19,537 nucleotides of DNA from Porphyromonadaceae bacterium UBA7141 (GTDB lineage Bacteria > Bacteroidota > Bacteroidia > Bacteroidales > Muribaculaceae), in assembly GCA_002491945.1 (NCBI GenBank), contig DKWX01000048.1, forward strand, positions 1 to 19,537, given 5' to 3'. A program made the position numbers and the translations under genes. Positions within the stretch are counted from its first letter, which is position 1. Each line of letters opens with the position of its first letter. Under the pieces are notes generated by a model that saw only the letters and a list, made by a program, of their open reading frames with translations, made no database searches and was not told the DNA's origin. Positions 1 to 5,942 of the stretch are shown piece after piece.

Positions 1-7
1 AAAGGAA

Positions 8-1354
8 TCAGACCAAGGGGGCGCTTTGGGAATCTTCGGCGGGACGGAGCGGATGATCGTCGGCTGGCCGCATTGACTCCGGAATGCGGCGCGTCACCTT
101 CGCCCCCATGTCGCGCAGACGTTCGGCGCGGGCAGAGATGCTCTGGCTGCCGCCGGTGAGCTGCTTCAGACTACTCTCATAAGCACGTGAGGCCGCCTGG
201 ATATTGCGGTTGATTTTAGAGAAATCCTCAAGAAAAGAAGCGACCTTATCGTAAAGCTTTCCTCCGGCCTCGGCTATGGCATCCGCATTACGGTTCTGAT
301 TTTCCACACGCCATAACTGCGAAATAAGCTGCACGACCGAGAGCAGATGAGCCGGCGACACAATCACCACATTATTGCGCAGGGCAAAGTCGCAGAGCGA
401 GGTGTCGCCTTTCATTGCAGCCAGAAAAGAGGCGTCATTGGGCATAAACATCAGAGTATGCTCCAGCGCCCCCGGAATCAGGCGGTGATACTGTTTTTCG
501 GCCAGTTCTCTGACATGTTTCCTTACCGATGCCACATGCCGCTTCAGACACTCATCGGCCATAGCCTCGTCATCGGCTCCGGCATATGCCAGATAATCGG
601 TAAGCGAAGTCTTGGCGTCCACCACCACGCGATGTGCACCCGGAAGCAGGAGCACCATGTCAGGACGCATGTCGCGTCCCTCGTCAGAGCGCAGAGCCTT
701 GCCCCCGATCTGTGCGGCCTGCGACTCGAAATGTATACCCTCGGTCAGTCCCGCGTGCTCCAGAAGTTGCTGCAGCACCGTCTCACCCCATCGTCCCTGC
801 AGACGCGTATCCCCCTTTAGCGCATTCGACAGCCGGCGTGCCTCATCGCCGATGCGGGCATTGGCTCGAGCCAGCGTGTCGATACGCGCCGTCAGCGCCT
901 CGCGCGAGGCATTCTCCCTGACATATGTCTCGCTGACAGTCTTCTGGAATTCCGCCAGGCGTTCGCGCAGAGGTGAGAGAATCGCATCGATGTCGGCCCG
1001 GTTGCCATTATGGAGCGAGGCAGTCTCACGCTGCAGCGCCTCGGCTGCCAAAGCCGAGAACTCCATTGCCGCCTGACGGCGCAATTCGATCGCCCGGCGC
1101 TCCATGCGGGCCTCCATCTCGGCCTGTTGCGACTCAAGCCTCTGCTCAAGCATCAGAATCTGACGCTCATACTGCCGGCGTGTCTCATCGAGCAGTGTGC
1201 GGGTAGAATCCTCATAGCGGCGGCTCATCTCCTCAGCCTCCTCGGCGGCAGACCGCGATGCCGCCGAAGAGGAACGGCGTAATTGTATGAATATGATTAC
1301 CGCCAAAGCGCCCAGAATGAGGGCTGCGAAAAGAAGAATCAGAAAATCCGACAT
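8..1354 (-). CDS. rmuC: DNA recombination protein RmuC
   Basis: RmuC-family protein of 448 residues, normal length for the family, which is linked to limiting recombination at inverted repeats; its biochemical activity is not firmly established. Residues about 4-25 form one hydrophobic N-terminal membrane anchor. Residues about 35-120 are charged and heptad-rich, consistent with a long coiled coil. The globular part contains LQGRWGE (185-191), RPDMVLLLP (230-238) and VVVDAKTSL (243-251), the last two resembling a PD-(D/E)XK nuclease core with D232, D246 and K248 as likely active-site residues. The C-terminal tail is proline- and serine-rich. The ATG at 1354 places the anchor at the very N-terminus, so I accept it. 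The gene is transcribed leftward, away from the DJ-1 gene. Its promoter must lie in or beside repeat copy A, whose outer arm puts a TAAATTTG box (minus strand, 1383-1390) about 28 bp before the start codon. Family identity is confident; the promoter is inference. Confidence 0.95.
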   Translation of the reverse strand: MSDFLILLFAALILGALAVIIFIQLRRSSSAASRSAAEEAEEMSRRYEDSTRTLLDETRRQYERQILMLEQRLESQQAEMEARMERRAIELRRQAAMEFSALAAEALQRETASLHNGNRADIDAILSPLRERLAEFQKTVSETYVRENASREALTARIDTLARANARIGDEARRLSNALKGDTRLQGRWGETVLQQLLEHAGLTEGIHFESQAAQIGGKALRSDEGRDMRPDMVLLLPGAHRVVVDAKTSLTDYLAYAGADDEAMADECLKRHVASVRKHVRELAEKQYHRLIPGALEHTLMFMPNDASFLAAMKGDTSLCDFALRNNVVIVSPAHLLSVVQLISQLWRVENQNRNADAIAEAGGKLYDKVASFLEDFSKINRNIQAASRAYESSLKQLTGGSQSISARAERLRDMGAKVTRRIPESMRPADDHPLRPAEDSQSAPLV

Positions 1355-1370
1355 ATTTGAGAAATAAATT

Positions 1371-1580
1371 AAGTAGGGTGCTCAAATTTAACTGATAAGT
1401 AAGTGTTCAAATTTAACCGATAGTATTTGAAATGGAATCTTTTATGCAGTCAGCGGCTTCTTTTTTGCCGCTTCCGCCTTGTCGAAGAGTCGAATATGTT
1501 AATATTCTCCTTCACTCCGCGCCGCAATCGACTAAAAAACAGCCCTGCGGATTGTATAAATTAAATTTGAACACTTGCTT
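1371..1580 (+). repeat. Dispersed non-coding element, copy A
   Basis: First of three copies of a non-coding repeat in this window. The inner unit is 1397-1580 (184 bp). Its left arm AAGTAAGTGTTCAAATTTAA is at 1397-1416 and its right arm TTAAATTTGAACACTTGCTT at 1561-1580; they are reverse complements except for one base. A second, degenerate left arm (aagtagggtgctcaaattta) lies directly outside at 1371-1390. Aligned by hand, 1490-1580 matches copy C (8780-8871) at about 79 of 92 positions, and 1490-1560 matches copy B (5728-5799, reversed) at about 63 of 72. No transposase or plausible protein is encoded. It lies between the divergent rmuC and DJ-1 genes, a typical place for a tolerated insertion. 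Confidence 0.85.
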
Positions 1581-1616
1581 GGATGAAAAATGTTGAGACA
1601 GATGTTGGATACCGAA

Positions 1617-1714
1617 GTCGTTTAAACTTCCTGCGCGAACTTCAAATCGAAAGTAAGTGAGCGATTGGAACACTTGCCGGATGAATCTTGCCATCGAAAA
1701 AAAGTTTAAACGAC
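1617..1714. repeat. 13-bp inverted repeat with arm-like remnants next to copy A
   Basis: GTCGTTTAAACTT at 1617-1629 is perfectly inverted as AAGTTTAAACGAC at 1702-1714, enclosing 72 bp. Inside are aagtaagtg (1651-1659) and ggaacacttgccggatga (1667-1684). The second echoes the right arm of copy A together with its flank (gaacacttgcttggatga). This may be an older, decayed end of the same element family or a separate small element. The inverted repeat itself is certain; the relationship to copy A is inference. Confidence 0.5.
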
Positions 1715-1750
1715 ATAACTAAGAAGCTGTTTAAAAAAAACACTGCAAAA

Positions 1751-1782
1751 TTAGCAAAATTCAACGGAAAGTATTATATTTG
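1751..1782 (+). promoter_or_regulatory. Predicted Bacteroidetes-type promoter for the DJ-1 gene
   Basis: TATATTTG at 1775-1782 fits the TAnnTTTG -7 consensus exactly. TTAG at 1751-1754 is one base from the TTTG -33 box, with a 20-nt spacer. The implied start near 1790 gives an A/T-rich leader of about 85 nt before the ATG at 1877. It lies just outside copy A and its remnants. Confidence 0.5.
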
Positions 1783-1876
1783 AGAGAATTTTTTGCGGAC
1801 ATAGATGCCGCGAATTGCACCTGAACCTTAATTAGCAGATATAAACTGCTGAATACTTACAGATTAAACAAAAAAG

Positions 1877-2461
1877 ATGAAGCAATCATTTGTATTTTTA
1901 GCCCAGGGATTTGAGGAGGTAGAGGCCTTGACAGTGGTCGACGTGTTGCGTCGCGCCGGCATTCCGGTCAAGACCGTATCAATAACCGAGTCACTGCAGG
2001 TGACCGGCGCACACGGCATATCGGTCAAAGCCGACGTGCTCTACGACAGCACACTTTTTGATGCCCCCGAATGGCTGATACTTCCGGGGGGGATGCCCGG
2101 CTCAGAGCATCTTTACAACTTCGCACCGCTTCAGGGCCTTCTGGAGCGCCAGGTAAAAGGGGAACGCGGACGCGTGGCCGCCATCTGCGCGGCTCCGGCA
2201 GTAGTGCTGGGACAGCTCGGACTGCTCAAAGATGCAAAAGCCACATGCTATCCCGGATTTGAGGAACTTCTGCAAGGCGCGAAATATATAGACAGTCCGG
2301 TAGTGGTGGATGGGAAATTCATCACCTCCAGCGGTCCGGCCAACGCCTTGCCCTGGGCACTGACAATAGTGCGGGAGACTGTGGGGAGCCGACAGTCCAG
2401 TCAGGTGGCAGGAGGGATGCTTGCCTATCCTCCGGAATGCAGCACAGTGGATTTCGGATGA
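1877..2461 (+). CDS. DJ-1/PfpI family protein (YajL/ThiJ-like)
   Basis: A 194-residue single-domain protein of the DJ-1/PfpI superfamily, of normal length. The core starts with VFLAQGFEEVEALTVVDVLRRAG, where E14/E15 correspond to the glutamate that activates the cysteine. The nucleophile elbow is AAICAAPAVVLG with the probable reactive Cys at 104. ILPGGMPGS at 68-76 and VVVDGKFITSSGPANA further on are also typical. Members act in the cytoplasm as redox-sensing chaperones or glyoxalase-like enzymes; whether they are true protein or nucleotide deglycases is disputed. Neither the substrate nor the exact subfamily can be read here. The start codon follows aacaaaaaag, the A-rich leader usual in Bacteroidetes. 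The next gene is on the same strand 111 bp on, but a strong hairpin lies between, so co-transcription is uncertain. Confidence 0.9.
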   Translation: MKQSFVFLAQGFEEVEALTVVDVLRRAGIPVKTVSITESLQVTGAHGISVKADVLYDSTLFDAPEWLILPGGMPGSEHLYNFAPLQGLLERQVKGERGRVAAICAAPAVVLGQLGLLKDAKATCYPGFEELLQGAKYIDSPVVVDGKFITSSGPANALPWALTIVRETVGSRQSSQVAGGMLAYPPECSTVDFG

Positions 2462-2514
2462 TTCCGGTCCAGAAGCTGACAGCACAATTAATTCGCCCAG
2501 CGCCACGTTACACA

Positions 2515-2557
2515 GATGTGCCGCCCCACCGCAATGCAGCGGTGTCGGCGGCACATC
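2515..2557 (+). terminator. Strong two-part hairpin between DJ-1 and yigZ
   Basis: GATGTGCCGCC (2515-2525) pairs perfectly with GGCGGCACATC (2547-2557). Inside, CACCGC (2527-2532) pairs with GCGGTG (2539-2544) around a 6-nt loop. That gives 17 bp interrupted by a small internal loop. No U-tract follows, so it is either a weak terminator of the DJ-1 transcript or an mRNA stabilising/processing element in the yigZ leader. It ends only 15 nt before the chosen yigZ start, which argues that no coding sequence runs through it. Confidence 0.55.
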
Positions 2558-2572
2558 CGATTTACGACACAT

Positions 2573-3172
2573 ATGGATACCTACTATCATATAGCCCGAC
2601 CGGGCGAGGGTCAATACCGCGAGAAAATGAGTCGTTTTCTTGCATTTGCCGTTCCGGTGGCCGATGCGGCGGATGCCCGTGACCGGATAAAAGAATACCA
2701 GAACGCATACCATGACGCCCGGCACATATGCTGGGCCTATATGCTTGGTCCGGAGATGAGCGACTGGCAGCTCAACGACAACGGCGAGCCCTCCGGCACA
2801 GCCGGCAAGCCGATACTCGGTCAGATACGCAGTCATGGAGTGACGGATGTGCTGGTGGTGGTGGTGCGCTACTTCGGCGGGATAAAACTCGGCACGTCCG
2901 GGCTGATCTCCGCCTATCGCGAGGCCGCATCGCTTGCTCTCGATGACGCCGGCAGCAAAGAGATGCACCGCATGACCGATGTCACAGTCGAAGTGCCCTA
3001 TATCAGCCTTGACGGCGTGATGCGCATCATCAAGGAGAGCGAGACCGAGATAGTGGAGCAGAAATTCGACCTGCTATGCCGTCTGCGCCTGCGGATGCGT
3101 GCAGACAATAGCTCCTTGCTGATAGGAAAGATGTCAAAGACCGAGGGAGTGCACATCACAGTTGTGGAATAG
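2573..3172 (+). CDS. yigZ: YigZ/IMPACT family protein (UPF0029)
   Basis: A 199-residue protein with the two-domain layout of bacterial YigZ. The N-terminal IMPACT domain carries FLAFAVPVADAADA, DARHICWAY, the signature GEPSGTAGKPIL and VVVVRYFGGIKLGTSGLISAYREAA. The smaller C-terminal domain (about 140-199) is ferredoxin-like (DUF1949). The family's role is not well defined; eukaryotic IMPACT modulates Gcn2, and ribosome or RNA association has been suggested for the bacterial proteins. I chose the ATG at 2573 because the family begins close to the MDTYYHIARPGEGQY segment, and the upstream in-frame extension from 2516 is only the translation of a hairpin. It is read in the same direction as the DJ-1 gene and may share its transcript if the hairpin between them is leaky. 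Confidence 0.9.
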   Translation: MDTYYHIARPGEGQYREKMSRFLAFAVPVADAADARDRIKEYQNAYHDARHICWAYMLGPEMSDWQLNDNGEPSGTAGKPILGQIRSHGVTDVLVVVVRYFGGIKLGTSGLISAYREAASLALDDAGSKEMHRMTDVTVEVPYISLDGVMRIIKESETEIVEQKFDLLCRLRLRMRADNSSLLIGKMSKTEGVHITVVE

Positions 3173-3277
3173 CGATAGCCGGCCCGGCTGAAGGCTATGA
3201 AGTTGATAAAGAGTAAAAAAATCGGATTTGATGTACGAAAAAAGCGGGAAAATAGCGCACAATTAAAAAAAATTTAC

Positions 3278-3285
3278 GATATTTG
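3278..3285 (+). promoter_or_regulatory. Possible -7 box for the HU gene
   Basis: GATATTTG differs by one base from TAnnTTTG, and there is no clear TTTG box about 20 nt upstream. The position would give a leader of roughly 90 nt containing the hairpin at 3303-3325. Weak call. Confidence 0.35.
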
Positions 3286-3302
3286 CACAGAATTTCGCCG
3301 TA

Positions 3303-3325
3303 TCAAGCCGTATGGATACGCTTGA
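3303..3325 (+). promoter_or_regulatory. Hairpin or operator in the HU leader
   Basis: TCAAG (3303-3307) pairs with CTTGA (3321-3325), and CGTAT (3309-3313) pairs with ATACG (3316-3320). That makes a 10-bp stem with one bulged C at 3308 (hand fold). It lies 57 bp before the HU start codon and could act as an mRNA structure or as a dyad protein-binding site. HU genes are often autoregulated, but nothing here shows which protein would bind. Confidence 0.4.
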
Positions 3326-3382
3326 ATATTGGTAAGCTATTGATATATAGAGTTTTAACCATAAGGAGATAAAATTACAACA

Positions 3383-3670
3383 ATGACAAAGGCAGATATT
3401 GTAAATGAGATATCTCGCAGCACGAACCTCGACAAAGCTGCTGTGCTTCTCACCGTTGAGAAGTTTATGGAAGTTGTAAAGGAATCAATGGCGGCAGGCC
3501 ACAACGTCTACCTCCGCGGATTCGGCAGTTTCATCATCAAGACCCGCAAGGAGAAGACTGCGCGCAACATTTCCAAGAACACCTCAATCATCATCCCGGA
3601 GCATAAGGTGCCGGCCTTCAAGCCCTCTCGCGTGTTTCTTGATGAGGTGAAAGGACCGGAAGCCGAGTAA
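3383..3670 (+). CDS. HU-family DNA-binding protein
   Basis: A 95-residue histone-like protein. It has the HU/IHF fold order: helical N-terminus TKADIVNEISRSTNLDKAAVLLTVEKFMEVV, the turn GHNVYLRGFGSFIIKTR (about 39-56), the DNA-embracing beta arm KEKTARNISKNTSIIIPEHKVPAFKPS (about 56-82) containing the intercalating proline region, and the final helix VFLDEVK. It is expected to bend and compact DNA in the nucleoid as a dimer. Unusually for Bacteroidetes, a Shine-Dalgarno-like AAGGAGAT (3363-3370) stands about 12 nt before the ATG. The mS38-like mini-gene follows after 42 bp on the same strand, so both are probably on one transcript. Confidence 0.95.
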   Translation: MTKADIVNEISRSTNLDKAAVLLTVEKFMEVVKESMAAGHNVYLRGFGSFIIKTRKEKTARNISKNTSIIIPEHKVPAFKPSRVFLDEVKGPEAE

Positions 3671-3712
3671 AAGATAAAATCAATCAATCCAAACCCTTTT
3701 AAACATACAATT

Positions 3713-3802
3713 ATGCCCAGCGGAAAGAAAAGAAAAGGCCACAAGATGGCGACCCACAAGCGTAAGAAAAGACTGAGAAAGAACCGTCATAAGAAGAAAT
3801 AA
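3713..3802 (+). CDS. AURKAIP1/COX24-domain (mS38-like) small basic protein
   Basis: A 29-codon gene easily missed by length filters. Its product starts MPSGKKRKGHKMATHKRKKR and ends LRKNRHKKK, so about half the residues are Lys or Arg. The pattern KMATHKRKKRLRKNRHK is that of the AURKAIP1/COX24 domain, known from mitochondrial ribosomal protein mS38 and found as tiny ribosome-associated proteins in Bacteroidetes. It probably binds rRNA of the small subunit. The ATG follows an A-rich leader (aaacatacaatt). It sits between the HU gene and an RNase E/G gene, with a GC-rich hairpin after its stop. Family recognition is from the motif; ribosomal placement is inferred from homologues. Confidence 0.85.
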   Translation: MPSGKKRKGHKMATHKRKKRLRKNRHKKK

Positions 3803-3846
3803 GACAACTCTTCAGCGACACATAAAAAAGTCTCTGACGCCAGTGC

Positions 3847-3881
3847 CCGTCCGCCCTCACCGTGCAAGCGGGGGCGGACGG
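3847..3881 (+). terminator. GC-rich hairpin between the mS38-like gene and rng
   Basis: CCGTCCGCCC (3847-3856) pairs perfectly with GGGCGGACGG (3872-3881) across a 15-nt loop. It is followed by cctcttatatt, which is U-rich but not a clean U-tract. It could terminate the HU transcript. As it ends 22 bp before the RNase gene, it could equally be a leader structure of that gene; E. coli rne is autoregulated through its leader, though that mechanism is only an analogy. Confidence 0.6.
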
Positions 3882-3903
3882 CCTCTTATATTAAAAGAAC
3901 TGA

Positions 3904-5520
3904 ATGAAAAGCGAATTAATAGTCGACGTACAGGAAAAAGAGATTTCCATAGCACTGCTTGAAGACTCCCGGCTGGTGTCACTGCAGAAAGAGAGTCGCA
4001 ACCAGGCCTATGCCGTAGGCGACCTCTATCTTGCCAAAGTGAAGAAAATCATGCCTGGACTCAATGCGGCATTTGTGGATGTAGGCTATGAAAAAGATGC
4101 TTTTCTACACTATCTCGATCTGGGACCGCAATTCAACACATACTCCGCCTACCTTGAAGAATGTTTTCAGGACCTGCGGAAAGTGCCAAATATCTCCCGC
4201 TTCAAAAAAGAGGAGGATATCTCCAAAAGCGGCACCATACAGGATTTGCTCCAGCCGGGGCGCCAGCTTCTTGTGCAGATAGCCAAAGAGCCCATCTCAT
4301 CCAAAGGGCCGCGTCTCACCACCGAACTGTCCTTTACAGGTCGCTTCATGGTGCTGATTCCATTTGGCGAGAAAATCTCCATATCTCAGAAAATACGGTC
4401 GACTGAAGAGAAGATACGTCTGCGCCAGCTCATAGGGAGCATCAAGCCAAAAGGATTCGGAGTGATAGTGCGCACATCGGCTGAAAACAAGCGGGTAGCC
4501 GAACTCAACAACGAGATGCGTACCCTTGTGAAATGCTGGGAGGAGTCAATCCAGAAGATGCAGAGGGGCACCCCGCCGTCGCTCATATATGAAGAAGACA
4601 GCCGGGCCGTCAGTCTGATACGCGACATATTCAGCCCCACGTTCGAGAATATCTATGTCAACGAAGCGGAGACCTTCACTCAGATTCAGAACTACGTCAG
4701 TCTGATAGCTCCCGAACGGGCAGATATCGTCAAGCTCTATACGAAGGAAATCCCCGTATTCGATCATTTCAACATCACCCGCCAGATTAAATCAAGCTTC
4801 GGCAAGACCGTAAGCTTCAAGAGCGGAGCCTATATCATCATCGAGCATACAGAAGCGCTCCATGTGATCGACGTCAATTCAGGCAATCGCTCAAAGGCCA
4901 CAAATGACCAGGAGACCAACGCACTTGAGGTCAATATGAGGGCCGCCGATGAAATTGCACGTCAGCTCCGGTTGCGCGATATGGGCGGGATAATCGTGAT
5001 TGACTTCATCGACATGAACAAGCCGGAGCACCGGCAGAAACTCGTGGAGCATATGAGAGAAGTGATGGCCAATGACCGTGCGCGTCACAACATATTGCCT
5101 CTCAGTAAGTTCGGTCTGATGCAAATCACCCGTCAGAGGGTTCGTCCGGCGCTCGACATCACCACATCCGAGAGTTGTCCCTCTTGTTTCGGCAAAGGTG
5201 AGATACAGCCCTCGCTTCTCTTTACCGAGAAACTGGAAGAAAAGATTGACTATCTGGTCAATACGCTGATGGTCAAGAAATTTGTGATGTATATACACCC
5301 CTTTGTAGATGCCTACATCAAAAAAGGGCTCATATCGATATACGGTCGTTGGCGCCGTCGATTCGGCCGCAGTTTCAAGGTGCTTCCCGACGAATCGCTC
5401 GCCTATCTGGAATATAAGGTGTTTGATACCGACCATAAGGAAATCGACCTTAAGGAAGAGAGCGACATTAACAGCAGTCACAGCAAGAGCCGCACCCGCG
5501 CCTCCAATCGCGACAAATGA
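3904..5520 (+). CDS. rng: Ribonuclease E/G family protein
   Basis: A 538-residue endoribonuclease of the RNase E/G family, closest in size to RNase G (E. coli 489) and lacking the long RNase E scaffold tail. Order: S1-type RNA-binding domain (about 35-130) with VKKIMPGLNAAFVDVGYEKDAFLHYLDL, interrupted by an extra charged segment (about 75-118); the 5'-sensor/RNase H-like region with GPRLTTELSFTGRFMVLIPF; the catalytic DNase I-like part with HVIDVNSGNRSK (D323) and GGIIVIDFIDM (D367/D370) as Mg ligands; and the zinc-link CPSCFGKG (C425, C428) expected to join protomers. The tail is serine- and arginine-rich. It should act in rRNA maturation and mRNA decay. It follows the HU/mS38-like genes after a hairpin, so it may be partly uncoupled from them. 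A perfect terminator hairpin follows 60 bp after the stop. Confidence 0.95.
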   Translation: MKSELIVDVQEKEISIALLEDSRLVSLQKESRNQAYAVGDLYLAKVKKIMPGLNAAFVDVGYEKDAFLHYLDLGPQFNTYSAYLEECFQDLRKVPNISRFKKEEDISKSGTIQDLLQPGRQLLVQIAKEPISSKGPRLTTELSFTGRFMVLIPFGEKISISQKIRSTEEKIRLRQLIGSIKPKGFGVIVRTSAENKRVAELNNEMRTLVKCWEESIQKMQRGTPPSLIYEEDSRAVSLIRDIFSPTFENIYVNEAETFTQIQNYVSLIAPERADIVKLYTKEIPVFDHFNITRQIKSSFGKTVSFKSGAYIIIEHTEALHVIDVNSGNRSKATNDQETNALEVNMRAADEIARQLRLRDMGGIIVIDFIDMNKPEHRQKLVEHMREVMANDRARHNILPLSKFGLMQITRQRVRPALDITTSESCPSCFGKGEIQPSLLFTEKLEEKIDYLVNTLMVKKFVMYIHPFVDAYIKKGLISIYGRWRRRFGRSFKVLPDESLAYLEYKVFDTDHKEIDLKEESDINSSHSKSRTRASNRDK

Positions 5521-5580
5521 CATAATAGTGATAGTAAAGTATTTACCCCCTCCGGCATCGGCCGGATGACATGACACAAT

Positions 5581-5617
5581 ATAATGCCCCGCCGGGATTT
5601 TCCCGGCGGGGCATTAT
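5581..5617. terminator. Perfect 17-bp hairpin, probable (bidirectional) terminator
   Basis: The arm 5581-5597 (ATAATGCCCCGCCGGGA) is an exact reverse complement of 5601-5617, with only TTT as the loop. The A/T-rich feet supply a short A run on one side and a U run on the other. It lies between the ends of the convergent RNase and folC genes, so it can serve either strand, although copy B lies between it and folC. Confidence 0.8.
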
Positions 5618-5669
5618 ACCGTATCGGCTGTGCGGATATATCGATTCAGCCGGAGATATTCACGATTAT

Positions 5670-5937
5670 AAGTAAGTGTTGAAATTTAAGTAAGTGTTCA
5701 AATTTAATTTATAAGTAAGTGTTGAAATTTATACAATCTGCGGGACTGTTTTTTTAGTCGATTCCGGTGAGGAGTGAAGGAGAATAAAAACATATTCGAC
5801 CGGACGACAAGCCGGAAGAAAGAAGCCGCAGATTGTATAAAAGATTCCCTTTCAATTACTATCGGTTAAATTTGAACACCTACTTACGATAAATAATTTA
5901 GGACATATACTTGCCGGTTAAATTAGAACACTAACTT
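5670..5937 (-). repeat. Dispersed non-coding element, copy B (inverted, multi-arm ends)
   Basis: This copy has the best preserved ends. On its left are three tandem arms: 5670-5687, 5688-5707 (exact AAGTAAGTGTTCAAATTTAA) and 5713-5731. On its right are inverted arms at 5866-5885 and 5918-5937 with a decayed one between (about 5893-5915). An inner inverted repeat, TATACAATCTGCGG (5730-5743) against CCGCAGATTGTATA (5826-5839), is perfect over 14 bp. The conserved core (5728-5799, read on the minus strand) matches copies A and C and contains the invariant word (here ggagtgaaggag, 5771-5782). The last right arm ends 5 bp from the folC stop codon. No coding sequence. Confidence 0.85.
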
Positions 5938-5942
5938 GACCG

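Noticed and set aside
1512..1694. 60-codon minus-strand reading frame over copy A
   Set aside because: It translates the repeat (ending QVFKFNLYNPQGCFLVDCGAE). The same frame is not kept in copies B and C, so it is not a gene.
1849..1862. CTGAATACTTACAG upstream of the DJ-1 gene, similar to the element arm
   Set aside because: Twelve of 14 positions agree with the arm, but the ttaaattt half and any partner arm or core are lacking; chance or too decayed to call.
2516..2572. Upstream in-frame start for yigZ
   Set aside because: The added residues encode the strong hairpin 2515-2557, and the family starts near MDTYYH.
2102..2968. 288-codon minus-strand reading frame opposite DJ-1 and yigZ
   Set aside because: It spans two well-identified genes and a hairpin on the other strand, has no recognisable family, and reflects GC-skewed codon positions.
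3175..3198. ATAGCC/GGCTAT stem after yigZ as a terminator
   Set aside because: Only 6 bp with a 12-nt loop and no U-tract; too weak to list as a feature.
5670..5731. CRISPR-like array of short direct repeats
   Set aside because: Only three units with 'spacers' of 0-6 bp, no cas genes, and the units recur inverted at the other end of the element; they are arms of a mobile-type repeat.
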